From Polytrichum commune (lineage: Eukaryota; Streptophyta; Polytrichopsida; Polytrichales; Polytrichaceae): a DNA stretch of 64,000 bases. The position numbers were made by a program, and so were the translations under genes. The stretch lies in assembly GCA_950295325.1 (NCBI GenBank), contig OX485808.1, positions 24,510,527 to 24,574,526 of the forward strand. Direction: 5' to 3'. Of the stretch, positions 48,374 through 60,600 are shown in pieces; position 1 is the stretch's first letter; every line of letters begins with the position of its first letter. Under the pieces are notes generated by a model. That model was not told the DNA's origin. It was given only the letters and a program-made list of their open reading frames with translations, and searched no databases.

Positions 48374-51300
48374 ATGACGGAGTTTGTGCCGAAATTCAAC
48401 CTCAAGAGTGTAAAAAATGATCGAGACCTGCGAAAGATTCGACTGAAATTGGACTGTCCAAGTGAGATTGAATGGGATAGATGGAAGCCTGGTCGCGAGC
48501 ACCAGAAGACATTCCATGTGAAAAACATATTGAACAAAGTGCAGGTACAGTCGATTGAATTACACTTGAAGAGCCGGATTCAATGTCGACCTAAGATGTC
48601 TCTGAAAGATGATGCTATCTTTCAATGACATCTAAGATGCCATCTACGAAATTCTGAAAGATGTCGTGATGAGAGAACAACGTCAGGAAAATTGCACTAA
48701 TGCTGCCTGCCTCTGTTTCAATCTTCTGACTTGGTTAATATCCTGACGTCTTGTTTTGAGGATTTTGTGCAATACAGACACTACGATGGGAGGAGCCAGA
48801 ATCACCGTATTTCAGGACGAATTTCCAAGAGCCCCATGCCAGGTTGAATCCGATGATGACAGCTGCGATCATCATTTTCTTCTGCCCCGAAAGTGTGGAA
48901 GAGTATTTTGGCACTATCCCCTTCCGAACAGCCCGGGTAATGACGTCTCACAACTTGAGATTTCTCAGCTCGGATACTTTCGACACCCTCTTCTTCCTCA
49001 GTGAACTATTCTTGTGTATAACATATTCAACATAGCAACGGTCATGCCTCCGGCGAAGAGATCAATAATATTCTGTAACAATTGAGAAAAACAACCATGC
49101 AATTATTTGCAGTGGGTGTTGAAGGTCCTTTTCTTCTGGCAAGCTGCATCCTTTTCTTTCAGTTTTAGCCTAAAGAAAAGAAAAAGAGTCTTGTAATAAG
49201 GGGGCTAACCTCAGGATGAATATTGGGTTCGCAGGGGTCATTTACATTGCACCTGCGGGGATTGCTGCCTTCGGTCAATCTCGGGCTTCCTGTGCACATC
49301 GACTACAAGTATTGTCCGGTGAAGGATGTCACCACGAAGACATTCGACATTCACAACGACCAGAATTTCATTGTTGGGTTCAAATGGCTCTCTGTAACTC
49401 ATCCATTCTCAATCACTCCTCTTCAAGGGAATTTGAAGCCTGGACAATCCACCACAATAAGTTGTCATTTCTGCCCAGATGATGCCACCGCGTACAAAGG
49501 AGTGGTAAGAATCCTGTTTTTGTCTTTTGGATCACAAGCCCAGAAATCTCATCTCAGCAATACCTCCCACTCAAAGAATGTTGGCAGAATCCAAAATATT
49601 TGAAGCTCTACCTCCGCTCATAAAGCTGCTGGGATTAAAACTTGAGCACTTTAGGGATGTTGTTGCAACCAATCCGCCAGCAGAATAATAAGTAGCTGAT
49701 TACTAATTTTCTAAAGACTGAGTTTTACCCATTGTTATACCACTCTGAAAGAGAAATTCACTAACTGCAGGGAACATCAAACTTTACAGGCAAACGTGGG
49801 CACAACAACGAAGACAAGGGGGCAGGTTAAACTGTTTGGTATCGGGAAGTATACCTTTCTGGTCCTCAGTCGGCCAGTGGTGGAATTCGGAGACGTATTG
49901 AACCGAACATCGTCGGAGTTAGAGCAGATAGTGACCAACGTTTCTCCTGTGACTGCAGTTTTTACTGTTCAGAGGGTCGATGCTTGGTATAACGGTCATG
50001 ATTCTGTCTTCACAATCAGCCCTATGAAAGGAGCCATACCTCCGAACTCGTTCCTTTCGCTAAAGGTACTCTCCACGACAGCAGCTGTAAATTGTTGTAA
50101 CGAAATTTACCATTTGCTTGTGCATATCCTGCATTGAGAACGCTTCATCTTAGCCATGAGGAATTTGTTGTCAGTTGGCCTGTAGCTATAGATATTCTGA
50201 ATTTGGTATCTATCACTCCGAATAGACACAGGATCCACCTTCAGAGGTTTTGTAAAACAGAGTACAACATAAATCCTCAACTGAGGACCTCGTCTTGTTT
50301 TCATACATTCTACGAAATTATTATTCTATTTCGATCTATGCTGTCGTACAGGAACTGGAAGCACCATTATATGAGTGCACAAGTCTCATACATAGTCAAT
50401 ATTTTCTTCACCAAAGCGATTGCAGTGTAGAGCATCCTATATATACATCGAAGAACATGTAAAGCTCTTGAATAAATATTAAAGATGAGAATTGTGCCCG
50501 AAAGGAGATCAGAATTGTAACATGAGAAACATGGGCAATTGAAATGCACTAGATGCATGTTTGCAGACAAATCTGAGTTGTGATGAATCATGATATGATG
50601 CAAAAAGTATGAGGGCCTGGATCGATGCGATGGTAAGGAGCCTGCCCTCTGCGCTCTCTGTTGCAGGTACTTTACCATCCAGTTGTAGCCGGAACCTTCT
50701 CATATGAACAATTTGAGATATTCACATCTCAGGCTCGTCGTGCTTCGTTTGCTTGCTCAGGGACAGCGGCCCGACCTGTGATCAAATTTTCCACGCCCTT
50801 CCTAGATTTTGGTAGTGTGGAGTCTGGCAGCTTCTCTCACCGAACAATCACACTCGAGAATAATTCCTCTGCACCTGTTTCCTTTCAATTTGTCACAGAT
50901 GAGATTCGAATCTTTGAAATGCCAGTGCCGAGGGCGATTTGCAATGGCAACAGGTCTATTCTCTTCCATTGTAACTTCCGGCCGATAGAGACGATGAACT
51001 ACTATAAACGTGTGGTGGTAATTCTCCAAGACCAGTACCCGATGTTTGTGGATCTTCTGGGCACCTGCTACAAGGTTGCACTAAGATCACCAACAATCCT
51101 CCCTTACCATATATACGAGCACCGGGAGAATCTGAAGCTCATCATCGCCGAAAGAGAGATGGCTAGCATGCTGCAGACGGAGATTCCTGAGCTTGCTCCA
51201 TTTAAGGACGAAGAGGATGAGGGACCCATGTATTTTGACCCCATAGATATATTCTACGGAAACCCTACCGACGACACTCAAGATCCACTGCCTGAATGGT

Positions 51301-54300
51301 CGTGGCTCGAGACTCCAACTGGACAGCACTTCAAGTTCCGAGCCAGCGGAATGCATAGCCCTGGGGCATCTTCGGGCACTTTGGCCAACATGTTACTCAC
51401 TGCTGAACCAGAGGAGGGTCAGGTGTTTCCTCGCCCCCACGACTGGGATCTCCAGGTACAGACATTGACCTTCTCCAAAAACAACTCTACTCAACCTTGT
51501 CTCTCAGGTTTCAACACAAGATTCAGCATAAACTGAAAAAACACAATCAACACTAGTAAGAAAAGGGGATCTTTTGGACACGACCAATTTCACATGTGTC
51601 ACTTAGGACCCATAGAAACTATCACATGTTGTGTTCAATCGCCTATTTTGACACAAAATGCGACGTTTTTTGATACCTAGTTTGACACAAAACCCTAGAT
51701 GACACTGTCTAATGGGCCGTGTCCAAAAGACTCCCTTTTCTACTAGTGCAAGAGAAAGAATAACAAGTCCTCAACCTTGGGGCTTGGACAAATTCGACAA
51801 AGACGACTTGATGTACTGCAGGTGAATGACGGCACAGAGGGACTGGTGATGCACCACAGACAGGAAGCGACAGGAAGAATCTCTGCCTTTGAGGTTTGGG
51901 AGGAGTACTTCATGGGAAGAATGGTGGACTGGGACCCAGTTACTGTGGATAAAACATTCCTTGAATTCGGATTTAGTGCCGCCAATGTTGAAACGCCTGT
52001 GCAAATTGTGTACGTCAAAAACAACCTGGCGGATGCTGTCAACGTCTATTGGATGGCGCCATGGGAATTTGAGCATCCACATGTTGGTTTGAATAGAGCT
52101 AGACTTGTGGCCAGTAGGTTGCCTGTTCTCAAATCTGCAAAGCCGGAGCCAGAGCCAGAGATGTTACGTACTGTGTATCATATCGACCCAGTGAGGGTTA
52201 AAATTCCTGCAGGATCGTCAGTTCCTTTCAGTATTACATTCAAGCCCTTGCAGGTACATTTAGACCTACGTAGTTCCTGACATTTCACAATCCATTAGCT
52301 CTCTATTTAGTTTTTGCAAGAAGAGTAGAGAAGCCATTTCGTTTTGAAGTGATGTTCTGTGTCATCTGTGGGTGTCTCTCAGCTGTACCATAGTTGTTTT
52401 CGAGTAAGGTGTATATTGTGTATATTCCAAAAGATATTTTCTAAAGGTAGCCAAATCGATTGGTCTGGAAACAAGTGCATTGCACAGTCCAATTTGATGT
52501 AATTGAGATTTTAAAATGCAGGTTGACATGTACTACCTGCAACTTCTATCTTGCTTCGTATCCACTAAGACTTCGTACCATGTGGTGCCGAATTGGTCAA
52601 CCACATGTCAAGTCTCAGGTCACTCCTTCAAAGACAGAACTCGTATGTTTTTGCCACTGGCGTCATTGTCAACACACAGAGTTGTCTTCCCACCTGCTGC
52701 AAAAGGAACTTCGGTGTTTCAAAGCATCATGATCTTCAACCACGATGCCAACACACCTCTCAGGTGCCTACAGTTGTTGTTGTCACGTGCTTCCTGTTCA
52801 AAAATTCACGACTTTACTTGGCACGTAGAGGAGCTATACTGCTGATGATTTTTAAGTAATATTTTCAAATCGGGGGTGAGGTATTTAAGAACACAGTGAC
52901 ATAGTCATTTGGGTGGGAAAAGGGTCAAGTTTCCTGATGCTCAACGGCAATGTGTAATCAATGGATTGGGTGCGGTTTGCAGGTACCATTTCAAGAGTGA
53001 ACATCTACCTGGTGAGTTCAAAATGAAACCATCACATGGATTGGTTCCACCGAAGGATTTCAACCTCATCACTTTCAGGTTCGATGCACAAGAACCAAAA
53101 GTATGTGTCGGGAGAGCAGTTGTCACTCTCAATGACTCATCGAGTGACACCATGCAGGTCAATCTGACTGCTACCAGCCATATTGCAAAGGTAAAGCCAG
53201 ACATTTCAGACCCATTTTAAAAACTGCTACACCGGTCAACAATCATTTGGTTCTAAAGATAACAAAAAATGGAAGCATTGAATCAAAGGTAGCACTATTC
53301 AGGACTCACCTATGGGATCTTCAATTCGTAATACTTCATGATTGCATGGCAGCTATCCCAGGACGGATCAATAAAATGTACTGAAAGTAAACAGCAAAGT
53401 TAGTTTGGCGTTACATGATTGATTTGTAACTCTTTTCCAAATACTGTGTATTCTCGAAGCAATCCCCACCACACACTCTCACTACGATAATGTGTAGTAC
53501 AGGTGAGACTGGAGAGGATGGACCAAGCGGTGTGTTTTAAGCCTACCAGTGTTGGAACCCAAGCAATACTCAGAGTGACACTCATTAACGTAAGCGCTGT
53601 TCCAGCAAATTTTGAGTGGCAGGTGCCTGCGAAGCTCACAAAAGTCTTCTCCATTGAACCTTCTTATGGCCTTCTGAAAGCAGGGGAGAGAATCGCAACT
53701 GAGATGTCTTTCTTCCCTAAGAAAAAGAAGCTCTACTATTGCAAAGTACCTTGTCTTTATGCTGCTTGTCTCGAAAAGGCCTTTGTCCAAGATAATACCC
53801 ATCTGATTGAGGGTGTCACAAGCAGTGACATAGATAAATTTCTGCTTGTTATAAACGGAGCTGGAATATCTCAAAGTGTAGGCATCACTCCTGATCATCT
53901 GGATTATGGGACAGTCGTTACTGGGTTTCCCTACAAGCAGAAAATGGTCCTGTCCAATCCCAGTGTTGGAGCCATGCGGTTCCTGGTGCAACTCATACCA
54001 GGACCAACTGTCAAACATGATAGTTTCCACATAACCTTTGATTGCAGAAAGGGGGTCATTGGAGGAGGATTGACGAAGACCATACTGGTGACTGTCCATC
54101 CTGTAAAGGCGCAAAAATATGATTTTATCATCACATGTAAGACATTTTTGCCACCATTAGGATTGACCTTTGAGGAGGCTACATTCCAGAAATTGCATGG
54201 GCATGAAACACAACATGACGAGAGTGATGCAGCTGTGGAGTCTATGGCTACTTGCACTATGGTCTTAAATGCCATTCATCCCACCATGATTATCACATCT

Positions 54301-56630
54301 GCTAGAGTTCATGGAATGAGTGCGCAACAGTTCTTCCGCAACTGTCTTATAAGGCACTGGAACCATGAATTGAAGGAGGGGAAGATTGCATTGAGGCCAA
54401 ATGGCAGGGTAATCTACCAAGAGTTATTTTGCCTGGGAGCACCAGTCGAGGACAGTTGTCAAGATTTTCCTCTCAACTTTGGTGTACGGAAAGTGGGTTC
54501 AAGGTCTTCTCATATTTACCTGGCATTCAAGAGTGGAACTCCCCTGGCAGTCAGTTGGAGATTCCGACTTTGGAATGATACAGACATCGATTTGGAGAAT
54601 TGGGTAATGGAAGGGCAGGCCACACCTCACGAAGAGATGTTGTTGCAACTGCGTCCGCTATTCCAAGTTGAACCTCGGAGTGGCCATGTAGAGCCAGGAG
54701 AAACTGCCTTTGTGAAGTTCTCCTATAAGCATGACCTGGAGGGCATACATAACTTTCCGATTATTCTTCAAATTACAGATGGTCGATCCGTGCACATTTA
54801 TCTCAGGGGCAGGACAATACCTTTTCCACCAAGGGTTTTGCTATACCAACCAGACACTCAATACCTCAAGTCTATGGTGGTGGGAGAGGTCAACCCACCT
54901 ATTCAGACAACTGAACTCGTCAACAATTGTGCTGTCGACATGCATTACAATTTGGACATGGCCCCCTTGGTGCAGATGCAGAGAGATAACCACGGTTTTC
55001 GGGTTCTGTGGTGCCTCAACCCCAAGGGCGTCATCCCTCCGATGCAGTCTGTTTTGGTGAACTGGCTATTCCAGCCACTTGAGCCCAAGACATACTCTGT
55101 GGAAGTTCCTGTACATGTTGAGGACGGAGAAGGGGGTGTTTTGATTCTTGAAGCAAGGGGTCGCCTGCCCACTGAGCCATATGATCCAGATTCCATGGAT
55201 GGGAGGCCACCAAGACTGCCAGGACTCACTTACGAATGGCCTGGTGTGCCGGCTGTTCTTTCTAACGAGCTCATGGACTTCGGAACGGTGGATGAGCTCT
55301 CTGTGACCAGGAGATTGGTGTCTGTTCAGAATCTCTTGCCAAAAACACCAGTATGTTCCCACCTTTTCGAAACTCTTCAAGTTGAAATAGAGTCTACCTG
55401 GTTCTCATTTCCCTCTCCCAAGTGCCAGGATAGTCTGAAAGTGGAGAAGTGGTGGGCAAAGGCAACCCTGCAAGCATTCAAAGCTGGAATGATCTTCTCT
55501 CCTTCTATGTATTAAATTACAGTTGTTTGACTGAGAAACTGCATGTCGCCTCCTTCTTACAGATTGCTTACTGGTGGAAGAAGAGTATCGGAGCTGACAA
55601 GATGATTGACGGCCGGTTCAGTGTGGAGCCCCAGAGGGGGGTCCTGTACCCAGGTAAGCGTGTGCTGTGCAAGATTATTTTTGTTGCAGGTGTGCAGCCG
55701 CAGCTCTTTGAGACCACCCTCCATTGCGAGATTAGTATCCTTTTGGAAGATCCAGTGCACTCATGGGACATCTCCCACTCCTCGTCAGACACATCATCAG
55801 AGATCATAGTAGACACATGGCCAAAAGAACTCGGCACAACGGGGTGGAACAAGGACTTCCTCCATAAGTCCGCTCTCACTTTGTCAACAGTCTCATCTAG
55901 GTCAAAAGTAACCGATTTTGCTATGAAGAAAAGTTCGGAAAACACTTACCTCCACTTCTTCGAGCGCATGGACCATGTGGAGGCACACACCCCACCTGCC
56001 TGCAACTTTGTGCTTTACATGACAGCGATAGGACACATCCAGGTGAAGGACTACCACCCTACTACGGAGGATCTGCTCTCAGCTGAAGACAGGTTACCAT
56101 GGAAACCCCAGGAGAGATCCGAAATCGAAGTACAGGTCGAGTTTGTCAATGGAATCTTGCTTGAAATTCTGCAAGAATCGTTGCATGATGAGGCTCACGA
56201 TCCTTCCTTCAACAATCTCGATGATAACCGGATTCTGAAGTTCGAGGAGTTCCAACAAGAGTTCCCAAGACCGTTAACGAAGGATGAAAAGTTTGCTAAA
56301 CTGTTCGAGAGCTTGGGAGACGGTGAACTACCACCGAGGCCTCCTCAGCTACCTCCGCAGATTGACCCTGATGAACCTCGACCTTCCTTGGCAGTACAGA
56401 AGCAGAGCGGGGGGTTGATAAGATTATCTGAGCCTGTAGATCCAAGAGTGCCTCGTCCGAGTGCATTGGTCAGAGCGGTGGGTGAGACCATCCCACGTGA
56501 TGAGGAGGAACCAGAGCCCAAACCATTAGAACCGGATTACTCAAGCTTGGCGCTCATAGCAGAGACAGCAGAGGAACTGCTGGAGGACGCACTCTTTAGC
56601 TTGACTTCAGAACTGTTTGAGGCTGACTAA
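48374..56630 (+). CDS. CFAP65: Cilia- and flagella-associated protein 65
   Basis: Axonemal protein of the ciliary central apparatus, made of many ASH/MSP-type Ig-like repeats. Ten exons: 48374-48544, 48778-48936, 49235-49504, 49790-50065, 50667-51455, 51822-52253, 52522-52763, 52983-53190, 53503-55350, 55563-56630, joining in phase to about 1,820 residues, close to the usual size of animal CFAP65. Family landmarks in order: EWDRWKPGREHQKTFHVKN near the start, FVDLLGTCY, EDEGPMYFDPIDIFYGNP, VYHIDPVRVKIPAGSSVPF, GVGT-like repeat starts, WCLNPKGVIPP, EPKTYSVEVPVHV and a Pro/Glu-rich tail. I chose the ATG at 48374 as the first in the frame of exon 1; a short upstream exon is possible. In plants this protein is expected only in spermatogenous cells. 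The gene points away from its upstream neighbour and meets ALG5 tail to tail 995 bp downstream. Confidence 0.92.
51551..51748. mobile_element. CACTA-type MITE in CFAP65 intron 5
   Basis: A 198-bp insertion with about 32-bp terminal inverted repeats. The left end is CACTAGTAAGAAAAGGGG then CTTTTGGACACG; the right end, read inverted, is CACTAGTAGAAAAGGG then CTTTTGGACACG. It is flanked by a 3-bp duplication CAA (51548-51550 and 51749-51751), as CACTA elements make. Both the CACTA termini and the 3-bp duplication support the class. There is no coding frame. It sits in the intron 51456-51821 without touching the splice sites. Confidence 0.9.
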
Positions 56631-57625
56631 GCATTTGCAAGGCTTGAGCTTCTGTGCGCCGCTGTACAGTACCTCATCTCCAGAGTTGGCCACCTTCAAC
56701 TGAATCCTCTTGCTGAACCTGAAGGTGACGAGGATACAAGGACATCGAGTTGTCTCCACCTTTCCTAATTTTGAAAACCAGCTTTTCCCGCTTGCAAATA
56801 CAATCTTGCGTGAATCTCTTCCGCTGTCCAATTGAAATTAATGAAATAATTTTTGAACCAACAGTACCATCCCCTTAGTTCAGTATACTCTCCAATATCC
56901 AAATTGCCATCATGAGACCTGAAAAGTCCTCTATGAATTTCTGGGGAATGGATAAATCACCTTTCAGACCCAACACACTAATGAAATATCGAGACGAATG
57001 GGCCATAACGAGACTAGTAGGTATAAATCAACCAAAGTGCAACCTTAACCTTTTGTCATGACCTAAAATTGCACGTCCCAAAAACACTAGTTGCCAGAAA
57101 CACTGGCAAAAAAATTTGTTTTCCAAATATGTCTGCAAGCTACAGCCCAAGAATGTCAAAACTTGCTATTGACCTCTGATTGAATCAAACCATTCATACA
57201 GAAAAACATGTAGCTTAAGGTGAGGTAGTTGAGGGAATCCACTATGTGACTCCAGGGAGAGTCTCTTTGGGGAGGCATATTGGTATAAATGCGCTTCAAC
57301 CTGGAAAGGATCAAGTCCGCCTTCCATTTAGTCCACAAATGGACAAGATTTTAGTCCACAACACTTGATTCAAATTCTATTGAAGGTTAAGATCGAAGCT
57401 CAGGAGCATAAAATTGCCCCCTTGATTTGCTGGAGTTAGCAGAACCTTCTCAAATCTCAATCTGCTAGAGGCAATTCCTACAGGTTTTAAGCATGACCAT
57501 GGTTGCAGTGACCTGTATTTTCTACCTACCTCAACAAAGTGCCTAGGATTTTACCAAAGTGCTCTCTAATTTTTCAGGTTGAAGATCTTCTCGCAAGGCC
57601 CAAGTCTACTCTGAAGCTACTAGTA
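56631..57625. other. Convergent spacer between CFAP65 and ALG5
   Basis: Contains the 3' UTRs of both genes. AATGAAATAA near 56838 may serve CFAP65 polyadenylation. No separate gene is seen. Confidence 0.5.
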
Positions 57626-60600
57626 TCAGTCTTGGACAAAATTTGTGTGGATTTTCCAGATATGAAAACCATAACCCAAGCGCACAAGGGCAAGCTCAAA
57701 CAGCATGTGAAAAATGCTGAGGAATCGTACTTTGGAGCCTGGAATTTCAGCCCAGGTTACTGCCACTTCATATAGTGGTATCCGCAACCTCTTGCACAAA
57801 TAGACCAATTCTACATCAAAACACCATCTGCAGTACAAACACATCCACAGACTTCATCAAAAATCTATCAATCCATGAGCCCTGCAAAAACCTATTTGAG
57901 GCACTCAATAGATTTGTTAACACAAGAAGCATCAGATAAACATCAGTTCAAATGTGTCTGATACTCCAGGATGATATGACGTACAATGAAAGTTGAAACT
58001 TTCTAAAATTAGTTCCTAGACATCACCTTTTCAGACGAAGGTTGGAGAACAACTGCTGAGCTGCAGAGCGGGTGAACATCTTGAATCCACACTGTGAGCA
58101 GACAAATGCATGTTACCAAGCTGATTGTAGAAATTCAAACCTCTAGTAAGATATCCTATGGTATCAGATTAAGAGGAAGAGAAAGACCATCATCCCTCAC
58201 CAGTAACATGCTCCAATAGACTCCTACAATAAGCCATGATGACAATGAATAATCAACCCTGCAGCAGTCTGATGCAGTGTTCTCTCATTGATCTTTCAGG
58301 GCCAGCACTTCAAACTGAAAGGTGGGGAAGTGGCCTTCAACTCCCCATCCGTTTCAAAACTGATACCAGCAGGACTGATAAGTTTTGCTATGTGATAGTC
58401 CAGATGATATTTCATTTGTAGCTACATACGCGACCACATCTAAGGTGTAAGTTCCGACAAAAGTTCTAAGACAAATGTCTGAATTAAAAGTACCTGTGTG
58501 TCTCTAACCCCAGGGCCTGCAACAAAAAGCACAAAGAGGTGGAAAGTCTTCATCAACACATTCCGATACCATGAGCGCTGCAATCCAACCATTTAGAGAC
58601 ACATCAGGCTTTGCTCAGTAGAAAGAAACAGGCCATTCAATTTCAAAACCACAGAAATAAGGAAAAGCAGAGTGCACCAACAGGGAACAATCCATGCCTG
58701 TCCATGGGCGTTTAGAAGTCATCAGACACATTGAACTCTTACACCCTGTAGTGAGTAAAGTTTTTCATGAAGTTGATGTTGACTGCATTTTCGTTCTTGC
58801 TGCCACGACCTCATGTATGGTGGCTAACCATGGAGAGACTTTTGACTAAAGCTACAACAGGGTCGAGATTACTCAAGGTTAATTTGATTGACATATGGTG
58901 TATCTTCTGATCGACACATTGACACTGGACTTGGAACTTACTGTTGCCAGAGCCTGCTTTTCCAGATGAGCCCGAGAGCCAAATGCCACAACAGCAACAC
59001 TTCCAAGTTCAACATTAGAGATCTGGTTCCGCTTTGTTGGCCCTTGTTGATCTCCTGTGCTCTCAAGTATCTGCTCGACATAGTCAAATGTGTACAGGAA
59101 ATCAGTGCACATTCTACAACAGTGCGACTTCATCCCTGAACCTGAGTGGTTGAAGTTGCACTCTGTTAAGATGGAGGCTCTAGATATAGTTACTGTCTCA
59201 GCATTATCCTCTGAACATGTGCAATTGGCCATCAGATTGGTGTCGGAAAACACCAAAGTCAAATTCTACTGAATGATGATAAGTGAAACATGACTCACTT
59301 CCGTTTCCAACTTTTCAAGGTCAGTGATCTTGCTAGCTCCATCAGCATCCAGCATTAAGAGCAGCTGCCCCCTTGAGCACAGCATTCCCTGTATCCAACC
59401 AACATGCCTACTTTAGAGCACAGGTTTACTTTCACTGCATTACTGTTCAAACAACAGATATATGACTCCTTGTAAGTCCTCTCTATCCTTTTGATTTCAT
59501 AGAATCATTTATTTAGAATCATTAATTGCAAAAAAATAACCATGGTTAGTCACTGCAACATCTGCAAAGAACAAGTACAGGTTTTCAGAACACTTTTCCC
59601 ACGTTCGCATTTCAGAAGTTGCATTCCAGCATGAGTACCTTCCTCACAGCAGCTCCTTTGCCCTGATTAAGGCCCTGTTTCAAGATGCGCACTACATCCA
59701 GACCATATTTCTTGACATACTCAAATCCAATCTTCACAGTGTTGTCTTTGCTGCCATCATCCACGATGATAATCTAAATCCATCCAAAAAAGAGGGACCA
59801 ACAAAAGCCTGTCAACTTCATGATCTCTTCCTCATTTCAAAGTGCGACTGAAAGTGATCACCCTGCAAGAAATTAGGCTGAGCGTTGAAAGACTGCACCA
59901 TAAAATGTGTAAGAGAAAACACTAAAAATTGATGAGATGATCTGGAATGCAGTCACCTCATATGTAAATGACTTGTCTTTCTTTGCACGATCCTGAAGGT
60001 AACTGCACACAGGATAACATTGTGTTTATGAACAAGTAAAGATAGAGAGAATGCTAGTACATTAACTCCATCACTGCTTACTGGTATTCAAAACACTTCT
60101 AAAGTAACCCTGAAATCCAGAATACATTTCTCAGTATCATGCACGGATCTCTGAGGTTTTGCACGAGTGTCCTAAGAAGCACATCATTAAGTCTGTCTGT
60201 TTAAAACAACAACTAGAATACTGTGACTGAACAAACCTACAAGTGACCCAATGTGCAGTGCTTACTCTAGAGTAAGGAGCACTTCAAAATAGAAAGGCAA
60301 ATGACTTGAAAGAGGTTTTATGAGGTTTATGGTTGCAGCCAAATATACACAGATTTGTGAAATATTATTGAGACAGTCACAGAAATCTCTTGTTCCTTTG
60401 CTGCCCTCCAACACCTTCATGTATAATCAACTGTCTATCTCCAATACCTTAAAGTTTCATCAAGAGTGCTGCGTATTCTGTCCTGCTCATTAAAAGCAGG
60501 CATGATCAGGGACATGTACTTGCCAGATGGGTCAAACACAGATGGAAACGGGACCTGCAGGGAAAGAATACGTCTCTTAGCTATACCAAAATAGCAACAG

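Noticed and set aside
58740-58815. Possible extra ALG5 exon (reads INFMKNF in one frame)
   Set aside because: It would introduce a stop in the phase required. The exon at 58494-58577 supplies the expected WYRN...DTQ segment instead.
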